Counted from the first letter of the stretch, positions 11,226 to 23,736 are shown. The stretch: 64,000 nucleotides of DNA from Pezicula radicicola (GCA_003008705.1 PDUO01000067.1:62001-126000); one strand, 5' to 3'. The notes: generated by a model from the sequence alone, not told the origin. Numbers and translations: made by a program.

Positions 11226-13162
11226 GTATCTAGCAAGACATTTAAGACGCGGCATTCCGTCGGAGAATACCCCAAGGAACACACGACTAAAAATAATTAA
11301 GCTTGGTGAAACACTTTTTGCGAATGGCTTTTGTAGAATAGGAATATAAGATGTAATTTATCACTACCATGCCACACTCATTGTATGATGAATGGTCTTT
11401 GCTACTGATATATGAGCAAGTAGAGGCCGTATATCGTAGAGAGAAATTATTATCTTTTATCTTTAGCTCTTCCATTGAGTATGTTTTCATATCAGAGCAG
11501 TCAAATTCCCAGGCCTTCTAGCAAGCATAGTTTGCAGGAAGTGATGCAAAACCGATGATGGATAGCCCCGAAGTATGCACCAGTTGGGTTCGGCAAAGCT
11601 TTATGATGGCTTGAGCCTTCACTAGTACGGTTGCACATGATATGGAAGAACCAATTATATCACTCTTGATTTCGGGAGGTACTGGAAACCATGCTGGATT
11701 TGGATACTTTGTACATGTTAGTGAAAAAAGTAAGATAAAGTTTGTCAATGGGACAGAGGTAGATCGTTTATGTCCGTTTAAAGAAACCTATACGCCAAAT
11801 AGAAAGGGGAGCTTAAGGCCCGAAGAACATGGTGTTAATTCTCCAGCCGCTCTCTACCCTTCGCTTAGGTAGTGAGTGGCTGGCTGAACTACGTAGTACA
11901 GATTTACCTATCCCAGTAGGGGCCTTGGCAGTAGATTCTAATAATCTCGGGTTGGAAAGTATCTTGGTTGAGAGTCCGGTCTTGTCTCTTGGATAATTCG
12001 TCCCAAAAACTTCAAAAAAGAAGATAGTAGCAGGTTTAGGAGTGTACTTCCATATTAGAGAGTAGTTATTTAAGTTGTATATTTACAAGACTATGTAACA
12101 TATAATTTGTATATTTGAACGTGCTTTATGGCCAAGGCTACTATAACTAACCCTCTTTCTCTTTAGTCCGTCTCCTGCCACTTTTCTCAGGAATTTAGCA
12201 ATCCCTTAATTAGGCTAGCGGGTGATCTTCGAGCTCGAACCACTAGAGCCACATTACGAGTCAATTTTACAATATATAAGGTTCTGGTAGTAGAGAGACG
12301 AGCAACCCTAACCATAACCCTATTGGTCTGAGCTTGTGGCAGCAGACGGACAAAGGGATAGACTTCGTCTAAGTTAACTCTATTTACTATACTCTAGATA
12401 TTACAACATCAATTTACAACACCTGGGTAGATTGAAAAAAAGCTCATAAAGCAAATAGAAGAAAGTATATATACCTTGTAGGGTACCTATAGATAGGTAG
12501 GTAGCTATATACTCAGAAAGTTGGCGACCCGGCTAGTTGGGTAGTTAACTAGCTATATAGATATTTAAAGGCACTCCTTTATTATACTATACAGGCGATA
12601 AGAAAGCTATCTACCATAATAAAGATAGAAAGACAGAAGGAAATGTTCACCTTTAAGCTGTTGATTTTATCATGGAGAAGGTAGATTCATAACTCAACAG
12701 CCGAAGAGAAGCGAAGTGAAGTGAAATGGTATAGTATATAGTAGGTAAAGAAGAACTGTGGCTTTGCCTTCTCTCGGGACTTGCTACACTTTTTAAATAC
12801 CGACCTTCCTTATATGGTCATAGTGGGGATTTGGTCAAGGAATCAGAGATACTGTGTGCCAGCCCTCCTCCACTTCCTCCTCCTCCTCGAAACACTACCT
12901 GAGGAGAGTTACTCTTAGGTCAGATTATATCATCAGAATAGCGGGGAAAATCCGGCATTCAACAGATAAGACTTCATAATTATTGAGGTTACCAGGAACG
13001 GCTATTCCATTCAAGATTACTCATAAGAGTTTCATGCCAAGGGGTATTCCGCACTGCTGCAAAACTTGTTAACTTGAACAGCCAAGGGCGTCTTTATGCG
13101 CCTAAACACCAGATAAGCCGTCCAAACGCCAAAAACTCATTATTATAATTCTTTTAGTTACG

Positions 13163-13801
13163 TCAAACACTAGTTATAACAACCTCCGCTTCCAGAGCAT
13201 CCTTACTCAGCCCATTAACATCATTCTCCAATAAGGCATTCACCTTTTCTAAGTCACCAACAACCTGTTCCGCTTGTGCAATTAGCCTCTCAATCTCTTT
13301 CTTCTGGTTTGCAACTGTCTCTTCGAAGGTGGCGTTTTGACTTTGTACAGCTTGTAGCTTGGCATTTAGTTGTGATTGTTGGGAAGTGTATAGGCTAGAC
13401 AGGTGAACCGAAGTGATGGTCTTCGCAGGTAGACAATGAGGTGGTGTAGGAGGGGCGTCGGCGTCAGCAGAACAGGTTTTACGGCTACGTGCTGAGCCGA
13501 TGAGATCTTCAATAGAATTCAGATTTTCAATTACCGCACACTCATCGAGAATGACTTGAAATTCTTTCTAATCCCTCTGTAAAGCATTTGTAAAGGCTCT
13601 TTAAATAATCTGGTGAATTCTCAGCAAGCATGCTGCAAAATTACTATAGGTAATTGCTCGCAGCGTGTGTGATAATGTATCGTTGTACAACTTCATGATA
13701 CCTGTTGCACGCGGGCTTGGAGTTAAAGCTGTATGAACATTGGGTGGAGGACTAGGAGAAGCTTCAGCTGAGGACGCGGCTCCCAGCTGTTCCTGAAACA
13801 C
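13163..13801 (-). pseudogene. NNF1-like kinetochore gene, broken copy
   Basis: Nnf1 is a subunit of the MIND/Mis12 kinetochore complex. The N-terminal piece (from ATG at 13801) carries a proline/serine-rich leader and SPRATGIMKLYNDTLSHTLR then YSNFAAC, the conserved start of the Nnf1 domain. After this the frame breaks, resumes as AENSPDYLKSLYKCFTEGLE in a second frame, and breaks again. A third frame is then open for about 130 codons to TGA at 13163. It contains a family-like coiled coil (SLYTSQQSQLNAKLQ, NQKKEIERLIAQAEQVV). Two frameshifts and an in-frame stop argue for a pseudogene in a decayed island; the functional essential copy should lie elsewhere. A longer C-terminal frame with no ATG makes this relic easy to overlook. 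Confidence 0.65.
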
Positions 13802-14211
13802 ATTGATTTGATTATTATCCTCTATGTTAACCTAAAAACATATTAGCTAATACTAAATACCTGCTTAAAACATAAGAAAGGCCCATTTCGCTATGATTTT
13901 GTTCTGCTAAGATCTTCGTTCCCTCGAAGAAGTACTAACAAGAGTCAAGAGTTTTTGCCTTAATGAGTACAGTACGCTTCTATAATCTTCCTGAATTTGG
14001 TATACTTCTTGACTTTAAAGTGCGTCTCATTGCTGGATTAGTCCTTCACCATTATGCTGATCTACTTAATCTTACCCACTAACGAGAGTCGGTCCTAGTC
14101 GGAGACCCTCTTATAGCCCTAGCGTAGGACCGCTTAGGCACCTACTAACAAATAGTATTTGGCATTAAGTCTTTAAGGGTTTAAATAGACTTATTTAGTA
14201 GCTTTAGTTAG

Positions 14212-14444
14212 TGTCGGTTCGCTCCATCAATTGCAATTGATCTCTTTCTCTGGTTCTTCGTAGTGGTATAAATCGTTGTTGATTCCTACTCACTAGTAGA
14301 GTATACTCGGCTGTCTACAAAGACTAGTCCCAATTGGACTAGTGGCGCGGCGCGGCCCGGCTAGCCGCGGCCTCTGATTGGCCCAGCGTTCTGCTGGTTC
14401 GCTTACATAATACACACGTGATATGGGAAATCAATGTTCCAACA
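14212..14444. mobile_element. Solo LTR with 5-bp target duplication
   Basis: A 233-bp sequence begins TGTCGG and ends CCAACA, the usual TG...CA ends of a retrotransposon long terminal repeat. It is flanked directly by the 5-bp repeat GTTAG (14207-14211 and 14445-14449). It contains a TATAAA-like sequence near 14268 and a GC-rich block at about 14343-14373 that stands out from the AT-rich flanks. No internal retrotransposon domain adjoins it, so this is what recombination between two LTRs leaves behind. Gypsy versus Copia type cannot be told. Confidence 0.7.
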
Positions 14445-14924
14445 GTTAGTTAACATTAATATTAATTAGTTTACTACACTTAAATATATATATCTCTATT
14501 ATAATTTTTAAATATTAATATAAGATAGTAAACAATCGGAGTAGAATAGTAGCTGAAATTCAATTCATATCACTGTAATCAAATGTTGCTGCCTCAGGCA
14601 TTAAAATCCCAACACGTCCACGTCTCAAAGACCGGGAATCCTTACTGGACATAAATACCATTTTCTTCTCGGTGGTATCTGTTCATTGCGCGAGTTTTAC
14701 GTGAACTAAGAATATTATACTTACAAAATTAAAAATCTCTTGTGGCGGCAAAGCTCTGGGTGCATATCAGTGTGACGATGTAACTGTCAATGCGCCCTAG
14801 GTTGCGTGGGATTCAGCTTCCTAGACAAGGCTGGCGGCTAAGTTACTCCTCAACGAAGCCAGAACTATCAGATGTCATAAAATGATGGTCTAGGCTTTGC
14901 TACTCTAGTAGATTGAGTTCAGAA

Positions 14925-17900
14925 TTACACACGCACGATGGTCGGTTAATACCGACTCCGAATGTTCCACGTCTGCTAACATTATCGCGCAGCCTCTTAG
15001 ACAGCTTTTCCCCGACCCCGAGTCGCTATCAGAGGATACTATTAAAGTTGAGTACGTTGCACGCTCTTGTCCCGTGTTTTCTATTAACAATTTCAAGCAT
15101 CATTGCTATCCATGGTCTGAATCCTCGAAGCAAGAAAGTCAGTGAACACGCTTGGGACACATGGCGTACCCCTTCCGGACCGCAAGGACGCCTTTGGCTC
15201 CGCGACGACCTGCCTCAATACGTATCCGAATCACGAATCTTCCTCTACGAGTATAACTCAACGGCTGTGTATGGGAGCGATAGAGACACATTTACTGGTA
15301 AAGCAAACGAGCTACTCGAGGCGATAAGGATAGAGAGAGATGAGATGGAGTCGAGGCCGATTATATTTCTCGGTCACAGTATGGGTGGACTTCTAATTAA
15401 GCAGGCGTTGATAAATGCGCATAATAACCCAAAGTACACATCGATCAAAGACGCAGCTACAGGGCTCGCATTCTTCGCCACCCCGCACAATGGAGCGGAT
15501 CGGAAGTTAGTAAGCCTAGGAGGCGTAGTGTCTAAGATTGCAACGACTATAGGGTTTCAGAAAGGCGATGATATTGTCGAGACACTCAAGGACGGGAGCA
15601 TCTTTTCAGATATTTTGCAAGAGCATTGGAGACACCAGTTGTTTGATTACGATATCATCTCATTTTGGGGGGCTTTGGACAAGGTAAGTCCAGAATCTAA
15701 TGAGAATTTGACATATGTGCTAATCACGTCGCGTTGTAGATTGTGCCAAGGGATAGTGCGAAGTTTGGCATACCGGGTCGCATAGAGAATGTCGTGAAAC
15801 TAAACGCAGACCATGGTGGTGTGTGCAAATTCGGCCCATGTCAAACAGATCAGGACAACTTAAAGCTGGTACAAAGGAACATCAAAGATCTCTATAAAAG
15901 TGCACTGAAGAAAGGTAAGTGATGTGTTATAAATTCTGTTATTAGTTAGGAGGAAAGAGGTCTTGGGTACGAGGAAGGATTATTTCGCCAAACAGTATAT
16001 AGATCATTTGCTTGACACTGCTGTATCAGCTATTTGATGTTCCGTCGATTAATATGGTATATTAGTCTTCTTGACAGAATTGATATATTGAAATCAAATT
16101 TCTAATATGTCTGTAGTTCGAGGCAACTTGCAGGTCTTAACCAACGTTCCATATACGTTGCACTTTGCTACCAACGAGGAGCTAATGAACTTTGGAGTAA
16201 CACGAAACTCCGACGAGTGGCCTAACCCAGCTAAAGAAAGGTTCCGCCGCGCAGTTAGAAATGGCGATGAAGTTACTGTTACCGAGCTGTTATCTCAAGG
16301 TGTTAACGTAGATGCCGAGGGTCTATTCAGGACGGATACAGCCTTACATGAGGCGATAACGGAAGGCCACAACTCGATTATTGAGCTATTATTAGAGCAT
16401 GGGGCGAACATTGATTGTAGAACACAACATTTGGATAGCACTCCATTGTTGTGTGCTGTGGAACTAGAAAACGCGCAGTCTACAGTTGTCAACATGTTGC
16501 TCAAGAAAGGGGCTAGCGTTGACGCAAAAGATTACAAAGGCAGGATGGCTTTGCATATCGCTGCTGAACGCGGACATGCAGATATCGTACAATTGCTGGT
16601 GGAATTCAAAGCTGATATTGAGGCACGAAGAGATTTAACCCAAGAAACACCACTATTTTTGGCGGCTAAGAATGGGCACACAAGTGTTGTTAAGGTACTC
16701 TTGTGCAACGGCGCTCGCATCGAATACCAAGACAAAAAGGACACGAGGTCCGCTCTTTTATGCGCATCTGACAAAGGGCATGAGGCTGTTGTCCGGCTGC
16801 TACTAGCTAAAGGGGCCGACACGACAATCCGACAAGGCTTCAGTGAATCATTGCCTATACACCTTGCAGTAATTAATGACCACCGTGGAGTAGTGGAACT
16901 GTTGCTAGACCACGGAGAAGGTATCAGAACTACGAATGAGTGCGGGCAAGGTTTACTGCACCTCGCAGCTCTGGAAAATAGTGCTCAAGTTATACGACTA
17001 CTTTGCAAACGTGGCAGTGACAAAGAGGAGACCTGGGGTCTTGAAAGACGTTCGCCCTTACTCTTAGCAGCTAACGAAGGACACTATGCCTCCGTAGAGT
17101 GTCTGCTAGATAATGCAGCCAACATTGAGTCCAAAGATTCCAAAGGGAAAACGGCACTGCACTTAGCGTTCTGCAACAAGCATGAGAGTGTTTCGATACT
17201 TTTGCTTGAGCGAGGTGCAGACATACAATCTATCAATGGTTTTGCAAATCCAGCTCTGCTAGTCGCAGCTTGTCATGGTCAAGCAGCGCTAGTGAGATTG
17301 TTACTTGCGCTGGGCGCCAATCCCACAGAGACTAATGCTTCTAAACAGACAGCACTACACTGTGCTGCATACCGTGGTTATAAAGAAGTTCTAGAGTTTC
17401 TTCTAGCGAAAAACGTCTTCGTTGATACGAAATGCGACCGCGGACTGACACCTACGCACTACGCAGCCCTAACCGGCAATTTGAAATGTGTAAAGCTCCT
17501 TCTCCAAAATGGAGCTAATTTACAAGCCTCGGACAATCAAGGGCGAACATGCCTCCACACAGCATCACAGGGTGGTCATAAGGACGTAGTAAGCTTCCTA
17601 ATCGATGCAGGGGCCAATTGTAATGCAGAAGATACTTCCGGACGGACGTCTTTGCAAATAGCATCTGAAGCAGGCAATTACGATGTTGTTGAATTTCTCC
17701 TCGAGAAGGGCGTGGGTATTGATGTAAATGATCTGGGATCAGCTCTACGCATGGCCTCTTCAAATGGACACGGACTATCTGCTCAACTTCTGATCAACAA
17801 AGGAGCAAACGTCGATGGTAGTCCTGGTCCACAAACTCCTTTATTTATAGCCGCTTTCAATGGTCATGATAACATTGTTGAGCTGTTGCTAAAACATGGG

Positions 17901-18782
17901 GCTAATCCTGTTGCAAGATGCAATTTAGAACAAAACACAGTACTCGATGCAGCAGTCCGCAGTGGAAACGTCACAATTGTCCAGAGGCTCCTCAATAAAC
18001 CGATAGATATTGCTGCAAAAGATGCCATTGGACAGACGGCCTTACATAAGGCAGCATTTTTTGGGTACCAAGCCATTGCTCGGCTACTTATCGACGCAGG
18101 CGCGAGTTTGGGAGACGTTGCAAAGTGTGAATGGCTGCCTATACATGGGGCAGCCCTTCAAGGGCATTCAGAAACTCTCTTACTCTTGCTACAAAATGGT
18201 AGTAGTTTCGGGTCATTACAAGAAATGTTTGAAGATAATCTTCAGAAGCTCTTTGAAAGCAGTCCTAACGCCCTGTTGCGCTTATTCGTAGGCCATCACC
18301 AAGCCTGGAAAGCGTTGGAGTCGGCGGTCTTGGATGGAAACATAACGGCTCTTCACTCGCATCTTGCCCAAGGCGCGAAAGTCAACGGCAGAGACGGGCT
18401 AGGGGCTACAGTGCTGCACATAGCAGCATTCAAAGGCCATGAGGAGATTGTACAAGTACTTGTCGAGCAATACCAATTTGACGTAGATGCTCGAATGCAA
18501 GATGGATCTACTGCAATACATCATGCTGCAGGCCAGGGCCATGTAGGAGTTGTGCGAATTTTGCTGGGTAATGGCGCGACCCTAAATTGTACGGACTTCT
18601 ATGGGTATACGGCGCTACATCACGCCGTACTTAGGGATCACGAGGAGGTTGCAAGGACTCTAGTTCAGAAAGGGATTGATGTAACTATCGAAAGTAAAAA
18701 GGGAATGACAGCACTTCGACTTGCTGAGTCAGGGAAAAGGTGCAATATTGCCCTCTTCTTAGATCATCTTAGCGCTCTATGA
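14925..18782 (+). CDS. Alpha/beta hydrolase - ankyrin repeat protein (5' end unresolved)
   Basis: Exons proposed: about 14925-15051 (5' limit unknown), 15098-15684, 15741-15914 and 16117-18782. The N-terminal domain is a serine-hydrolase fold of the PGAP1/DUF676-like type: IIAIHGLNP, nucleophile elbow GHSMGG near 15371-15390, FFATPHNGAD, and a terminal NADHGGVCKF with the likely catalytic His. The fourth exon keeps frame with the third (donor GTAAGT at 15915, acceptor TAG at 16115) and carries about two dozen ankyrin repeats to the stop at 18780. Fungal NLR-like proteins often pair such a hydrolase with NACHT and ankyrin parts; the NACHT NTPase is missing here. An ATG at 16107 would also allow a separate ankyrin gene of 891 residues. 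No in-frame ATG is seen for the hydrolase part, so a first exon is missing or lost. Confidence 0.75.
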
Positions 18783-20069
18783 ATTCACTTAGCACTCTCC
18801 ACTTCAAGATACAAACTTCCTAAAAGAAGCAGAGGGTCTATTAAACGATCTAGAAGATGTGACGGTAGAATGGATCGAATTTGAACGCTGTCTGGACCAC
18901 TCAACAATTAACTGGCCAGTGGATGTATTCGGAGCTTAGTAGTTAAAGAAAAGTTAATACAATTAGAGAAACTTAAAATTTATTTAGTATAAAGAGGTCT
19001 AACTTTATTAATTAGGTTTTCTAGGTCTGATAACTCCTTTATAATAGCTATAATATTTTTACAATAGTAGTAGGAGCTATCCGCCTAAAAAACTACACTA
19101 GACAGGACAAAAGAACTTGTGTCAGAGGATGAGGTGGTTGAAGATGAACGGTCTGGAGGGAAGATGGAGGAAGAAATGTGAGGATAGCTATGCTGAGTCA
19201 TAAGAAGTCAGAGGCTATCCATTTTCTGCTCCCTAAACAGTGTCTTCCAAAAAGTAAGAACGGAAGCAGAGAGAAGCAGTCCTTGAAACGATTTACCACC
19301 TATGCGCTCTTTTGTTTTTGGTGGTCTTGCGAGATTTTGGCAAGTAAGCTAGCGAAAAGTGCGTCTGAAACAGCCAAAAACCGCAGCTAGATTGCTGCCT
19401 GCTCAATAGAGGCTATTAGTAAATTAGAGTGTTTAATTTTAGTACTTACAATCTTTATAACTTAATTTAGATAAAGCTATAATTTAAAAATATTTTATTA
19501 CTTTTATATTTAATACTACTAATAAAAATAAACTTCTTATTATTATTTAGTTAGTAGGTTAATTTTACAACTTTTACATAATACCTATAGACTATCTAAT
19601 GCTAATCTAGAAAGATTCACGGATACGGAGTATGGAGTACCTGTTTTGTGATTGATAATCCGGGGAAGCTGTGCTACACAATCATCTCGAAGCGAGGAAA
19701 ATAGGGGGATCAATTTCTCGGATACTCCATGGACACTAAACTCAATGTATAGAAAGTAATACTTAAAATCATCCAAGTTTGACAACATGGCTGACATGGC
19801 TAATCTCTACTTCACTCTTTCGGAGTTTCGCTACTTCGGCATTTATAAATCATTCTTGAAATGCAAAATCCAAAAAAAGAAATCGGAATTACAAATTGTA
19901 TTTATATGTGAATCAAATGAACACACAAGATAGTGAATGCACCAGGTGGCCATTCTTGTTTTATTTTCGCTTTTCAAAGCAACTGATTACCTACCTTACT
20001 GTATTTTTCTCCTCATAAAACCACAATAAAAAATAACTTCTTCCTTGCTCACCCAAAATCCCAACCCAC
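18783..20069. other. AT-rich intergenic, no gene
   Basis: TA-rich, stop-dense sequence similar in character to the island at 10.8-14.9 kb. I see no gene. The last 100 bases are the old promoter of the quinone oxidoreductase pseudogene. Confidence 0.5.
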
Positions 20070-21145
20070 ATGAAAAAAATCCTAATCTCCAAAACCGGCG
20101 GTCCAGAAGTCCTAGAATATAAAACCGTTATTCCAGTCCCCGTACCCAAAAGACGGAGAAGTGTTGATCAAGAATGAAATTTATCGGGATAAACTATATA
20201 GATATGTTAGTTTTTCTCCCTATTCCCATTCATTCATCAACCAATTACTAACACAAAATATTTCCATCCCACCAGAAACATCCGCTCAGGACTTTACCCA
20301 ATTCCAAAACCTCACACCCTAGACGGCGAAGCAGAAGGGATAATAATCTCAACCTCCTCAATAAGCTCAACCTACGATCTAAAACCAGAAGATCGTGTAG
20401 TCTGGCTCGGTAAAAAAAGAGGAGCATACACAGAATATAGCACCTGTCCTACATCAAAAGTATATATCCTTCCTCCCTCCCCCAAGGATATAAAACCAAG
20501 CATAGCAGCAACATCATTAGCACAAAAACTGAGCGCACTCACATTTATCAAAAAAGCATATCCCGTAAAAAAAAAAAAGGGAGATTAGATATTAATACAA
20601 GGAATAACATCAGGAGTAAGATTCTAGTTATCTCAATTTCCTCCAAGATAGCAGTGTACATATTATCGAAACAGTTAGATCCCAAGAAAAATTACAATCA
20701 GTGGTTGAAAATGGAGTTGTATCAACAGATTTTCTACTTTGTTATAAAGATGAATAGACTGTTGATCGAATCTTGGAAATTACGGGAAGAGAAGGTGTAG
20801 TGGCTGTTTTTGATGGTATAGGTGCTGCGACTTTTGATATGGGGTTAAAGGTTTTAGCTAGGGATGGAACGATAGTAGCTTATGGTAATTTGAGTGGTGA
20901 TGTGATGGGTTTTGGGATTGCGGAGGTTGTTTGAGAAGAATCTTAGGTTGATGAGACTTTTTGTTTTTGGGTATTTGAGGACGAGAGAGGAGTTTGTGGG
21001 GTATTCGAGGGAGTTGTTTGAGTTTATTGGGAGGGTGGGGAGTGATGGGTTGGTGTGGAAGAGTTATTCGCTGGAGGATGTTAAGACAGCTCATTTGGAT
21101 CTTGAGGAGAGGAAGACGGCTGGGAAATTGTTGTTGAAGGTTTAG
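20070..21145 (+). pseudogene. Zeta-crystallin-type NADPH:quinone oxidoreductase, decayed
   Basis: The reading order follows a medium-chain quinone oxidoreductase from ATG at 20070 (ILISKTGGPEVLEYK) to the C-terminal YSLEDVKTAHLDLEERKTAG and stop at 21145. A clear intron (20206-20275, GTTAGT donor, TACTAACA branch, CCAG acceptor) is kept, so it is a dead native gene and not a retrocopy. Damage includes single-base shifts in short homopolymers near 20148 and 20180, in-frame TAG where Trp or Gln would be expected (near 20586, 20625 and 20756), and a frameshift near 20930. Several losses look like C-to-T or G-to-A changes. The nucleotide-binding region (ILIQGITSGV) and the segment EGVVAVFDGIGAATFD are still legible. 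No function is expected. Confidence 0.8.
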
Positions 21146-21566
21146 GGAGGATTGAGGAGACTGTGTGACGACTGAGCTTTTTTTGACCTTTTTCCCCCTT
21201 CTTCTTCTTCTTTTGGAAAGGACCTTGTTAGTCAGGGATAATATATCTGATAAGATATGTGAGTGTTAGTTTGCACGAAGAGTATGAATCATGACTTGTT
21301 AGGATTATTCTTGAAATTGATTTACCTCATTCATACCTAGATCAACACCTAACTTTAGGAATTGAAATGTGAGTGTCTTAAAGTGTTATATAAATTCTAA
21401 AATGTATTCCAAGTTTGCAAAGCAGAGAAGTTAGCTCTTTGTTTATTACGTTTCTTAATACCAACTTTGCTACTTTCGACTGAGAACAAACAGAATCAGC
21501 AAGCTACGGCAGAGAAACCCCATTTCCACAAAAACCAAGCCATGGGATAAATGCTCCAAATTTTAT
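21146..21566. other. Intergenic
   Basis: AT-rich spacer between two converging 3' ends. I see nothing further in it. Confidence 0.5.
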
Positions 21567-23736
21567 TCAGTGCTCACACAAAGAAAATATCTCCTGCTGC
21601 TCAAAAGCAGTGTTCGTGTACCCAGTAAACTCCCTCCTCTCATCCATCAACACCTCCCTCAAAACCTTGGCCTCCTGCATGGAAATTGGAAATTCATCCA
21701 CTCCCTCAAAGACCTGTTCCTGTAGTTCAGTACTCAACTTATCTAAAGTACCACCTCTCAGTACATCCTCACGCCACCATTCCTTCTGTTGCGGTGGAAC
21801 ATTCGCCGTGGAAATGACTCTGATATTAGGGTCAACCAGAAATAGAGCCAGGATTTTTCGATCTCCTTTCTTGGTTGGATCTGCTAGACGGAAAGGCCGA
21901 ACTCGGTGTTGAAGGATGTTGGGGAAGGTGAGAAGACGGCCTTCGATACAGTCGACTGAGCCGATTTCTTGTAATGCTGGACCATCGTTCTCGCACCCGA
22001 ACACATCTTGGAGCCAATGATCTTCATTTTGCTCATAACTAATTTCCATGGTATCTGCGTCTGACTGTTGGCGAAATTCAAGGCGTGATTCTGTTATATT
22101 TTCGCTGTGGTAATAGTATAGAGCCGTGGCGCATATATGTTCATTTAACTGACCTTCTACGTGCCACGTTCCTCCATCGTATTCCGGCCTTTCTGGAGTG
22201 AGTTCTATGTTTGCCAACTTCACAATAATCTGTAAGCCGCGATGGCCGTAGTCTCTATGTAGATCCACTATCTTCTCGGCCTTCAGTTTGCCAGTCTCTA
22301 TGTCGACGTACTCCTCGATCAAATGGTCTCTACAAGGATGAGGAGGCTGGAACTCTCCTGGCTCTGGCTGCACGACTTTTCGTACATCACGCAACCACTC
22401 CTCGAATCGTTCGCAAAAATCGTCTTCGTCTTCGTTGTCTCCTCGTTGCGGCCTTCCGGGAAAATCTCCATCTTCATCGCTAAAAGGGTCTGGATCGGGG
22501 TTTGGACCATATTCGACGTACTCGTAATTAATACGTGAATGGCTCCAAACCCACGCATTTTTGAGCCCAGTGAGAGTAGTGTTCCAAAGTGGAATCGAGG
22601 CATCTATGACCTGCTCAATAAGATGATACAAATCTGCATGCTTGTCGGGGCGTAGATTATTGATGTATGTTGTAACCCTGTCTAATGTTAGCATCATATC
22701 TCTGGCTTAAGGGATCGAAGCAGACTTTGAAGAGTTCTTGACAGATATATCAACATCGCAAGGTAGCCACTGAAAAGCGTGGCTATACGGCGCTCCTGTT
22801 CGCGGCTTATCAGCTGATGATGGAGTTGGTATAGTATCTCCTTTGCCACACCAAGCTACACATTCATCTAGGCCGATTGTGTGGTTAGAACAGACCCTAC
22901 TTCTCCCGTAGATGAGCGGGAACAGGGAAGGATGAACGAGATCAATGACCTTCCCATCGGAGCCGGGATGGTAGTCTTTTTTCTTTTCTGGAACATCTTC
23001 GAGTGATCGAACTGCTTCTTTTAGGGCATTTTTGAGAGATGCGGAAACGGCAGTATCCGATTTCACAACGTCTCCAGTATAGACACTGACAGTACCAGTC
23101 TCTTTGAAGATACCAGCTTTATACTGAAGCTCCTTGATGATCCATTCTGCCATAGGCACGGATACATCTCTGCCTGGGGTTGCTAGGATTTCGGATTTCC
23201 ATTTATTTGTGATAGTCGCATCTTGAATCTGGAAATAACAAAATTAGTTGACACTTGTTCTGAAGATAGAAAATCTTCAATATTAGACTTCATATTTCTG
23301 TCCATTCTGGCTGAGCTCAAGATGGTGAATACAACATACCTTCTCCTCCCATCCCTTCTTGTCCGTCAAAGAATCCATAATCTGCAACATCGTAAACTCC
23401 CTCAGCGTAGTCAAACTCAAGCTACCAAGCACATGTCAGCAATCCCAATCGCAGTTACAAAGTGTAGATAACAACGTACGTGTAAGAACTGTCACTATGA
23501 TTTTCCAACGCGTTCTTGAAAAGATGTCTTCCCTCTCCCATGTCAAAAGTAAGTGTAGAGGGTACTGTATCCGCCCTGCTGTCGTAATCTCCATATGGAA
23601 ACTTGGGTTTCCAATCAAGGGGTAGATTAAGGCCCGGAAGACAATACTTTGAGAATTTCCGCTGAGAATCCTCTGAGTTTGTGCTCTCTACAGAGTTTGC
23701 AGGGACGTCAGTTCCAGTTTCCATTATGAAATTCAT
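21567..23736 (-). pseudogene. DUF4246 family gene interrupted by one in-frame stop
   Basis: Exons: 23480-23736, 23340-23421 and 21567-23228. Junctions are clean: SYT-LSLTTLREFTMLQIMD and GWEEK-IQDATITNKWKSEI. The predicted protein matches the fungal DUF4246 family along its length: PMAEWIIKELQYKAGIF, DYHPGSDGKVIDLVHPSLFPL, YSHAFQWLPCDVDIS, TYINNLRPDKHADLY, and the double-stranded beta-helix-like part with GTWHVEGQLNEHI and QHRVRPF. Exon 3 is open except for one TAA at 22707-22709; the frame stays the same on both sides. I found no intron with matching phases that would remove it. Either the gene was recently inactivated, the base is an error (CAA would fit), or the halves are read separately (ATG at 22697 follows). 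Biochemical role is unknown; an oxygenase-like fold is inferred only from family knowledge. Confidence 0.75.

Larger units (their letters stand above)
10755..14911. other. AT-rich decayed island
   Basis: TA-rich sequence with dense stop codons in all frames. Within it are a relic of an NRPS condensation domain, an NNF1-like pseudogene and a solo LTR, listed separately. Transition-rich decay of this kind is compatible with repeat-induced point mutation, but dinucleotide indices were not computed. A stretch at 11642-12000 has partial open frames without a recognisable family. Confidence 0.6.

Noticed and set aside
12215..12265. tRNA-like B-box (GGTTCGAGCTC on the minus strand)
   Set aside because: The T-stem does not pair, and neither an acceptor stem nor an A-box fits around it.
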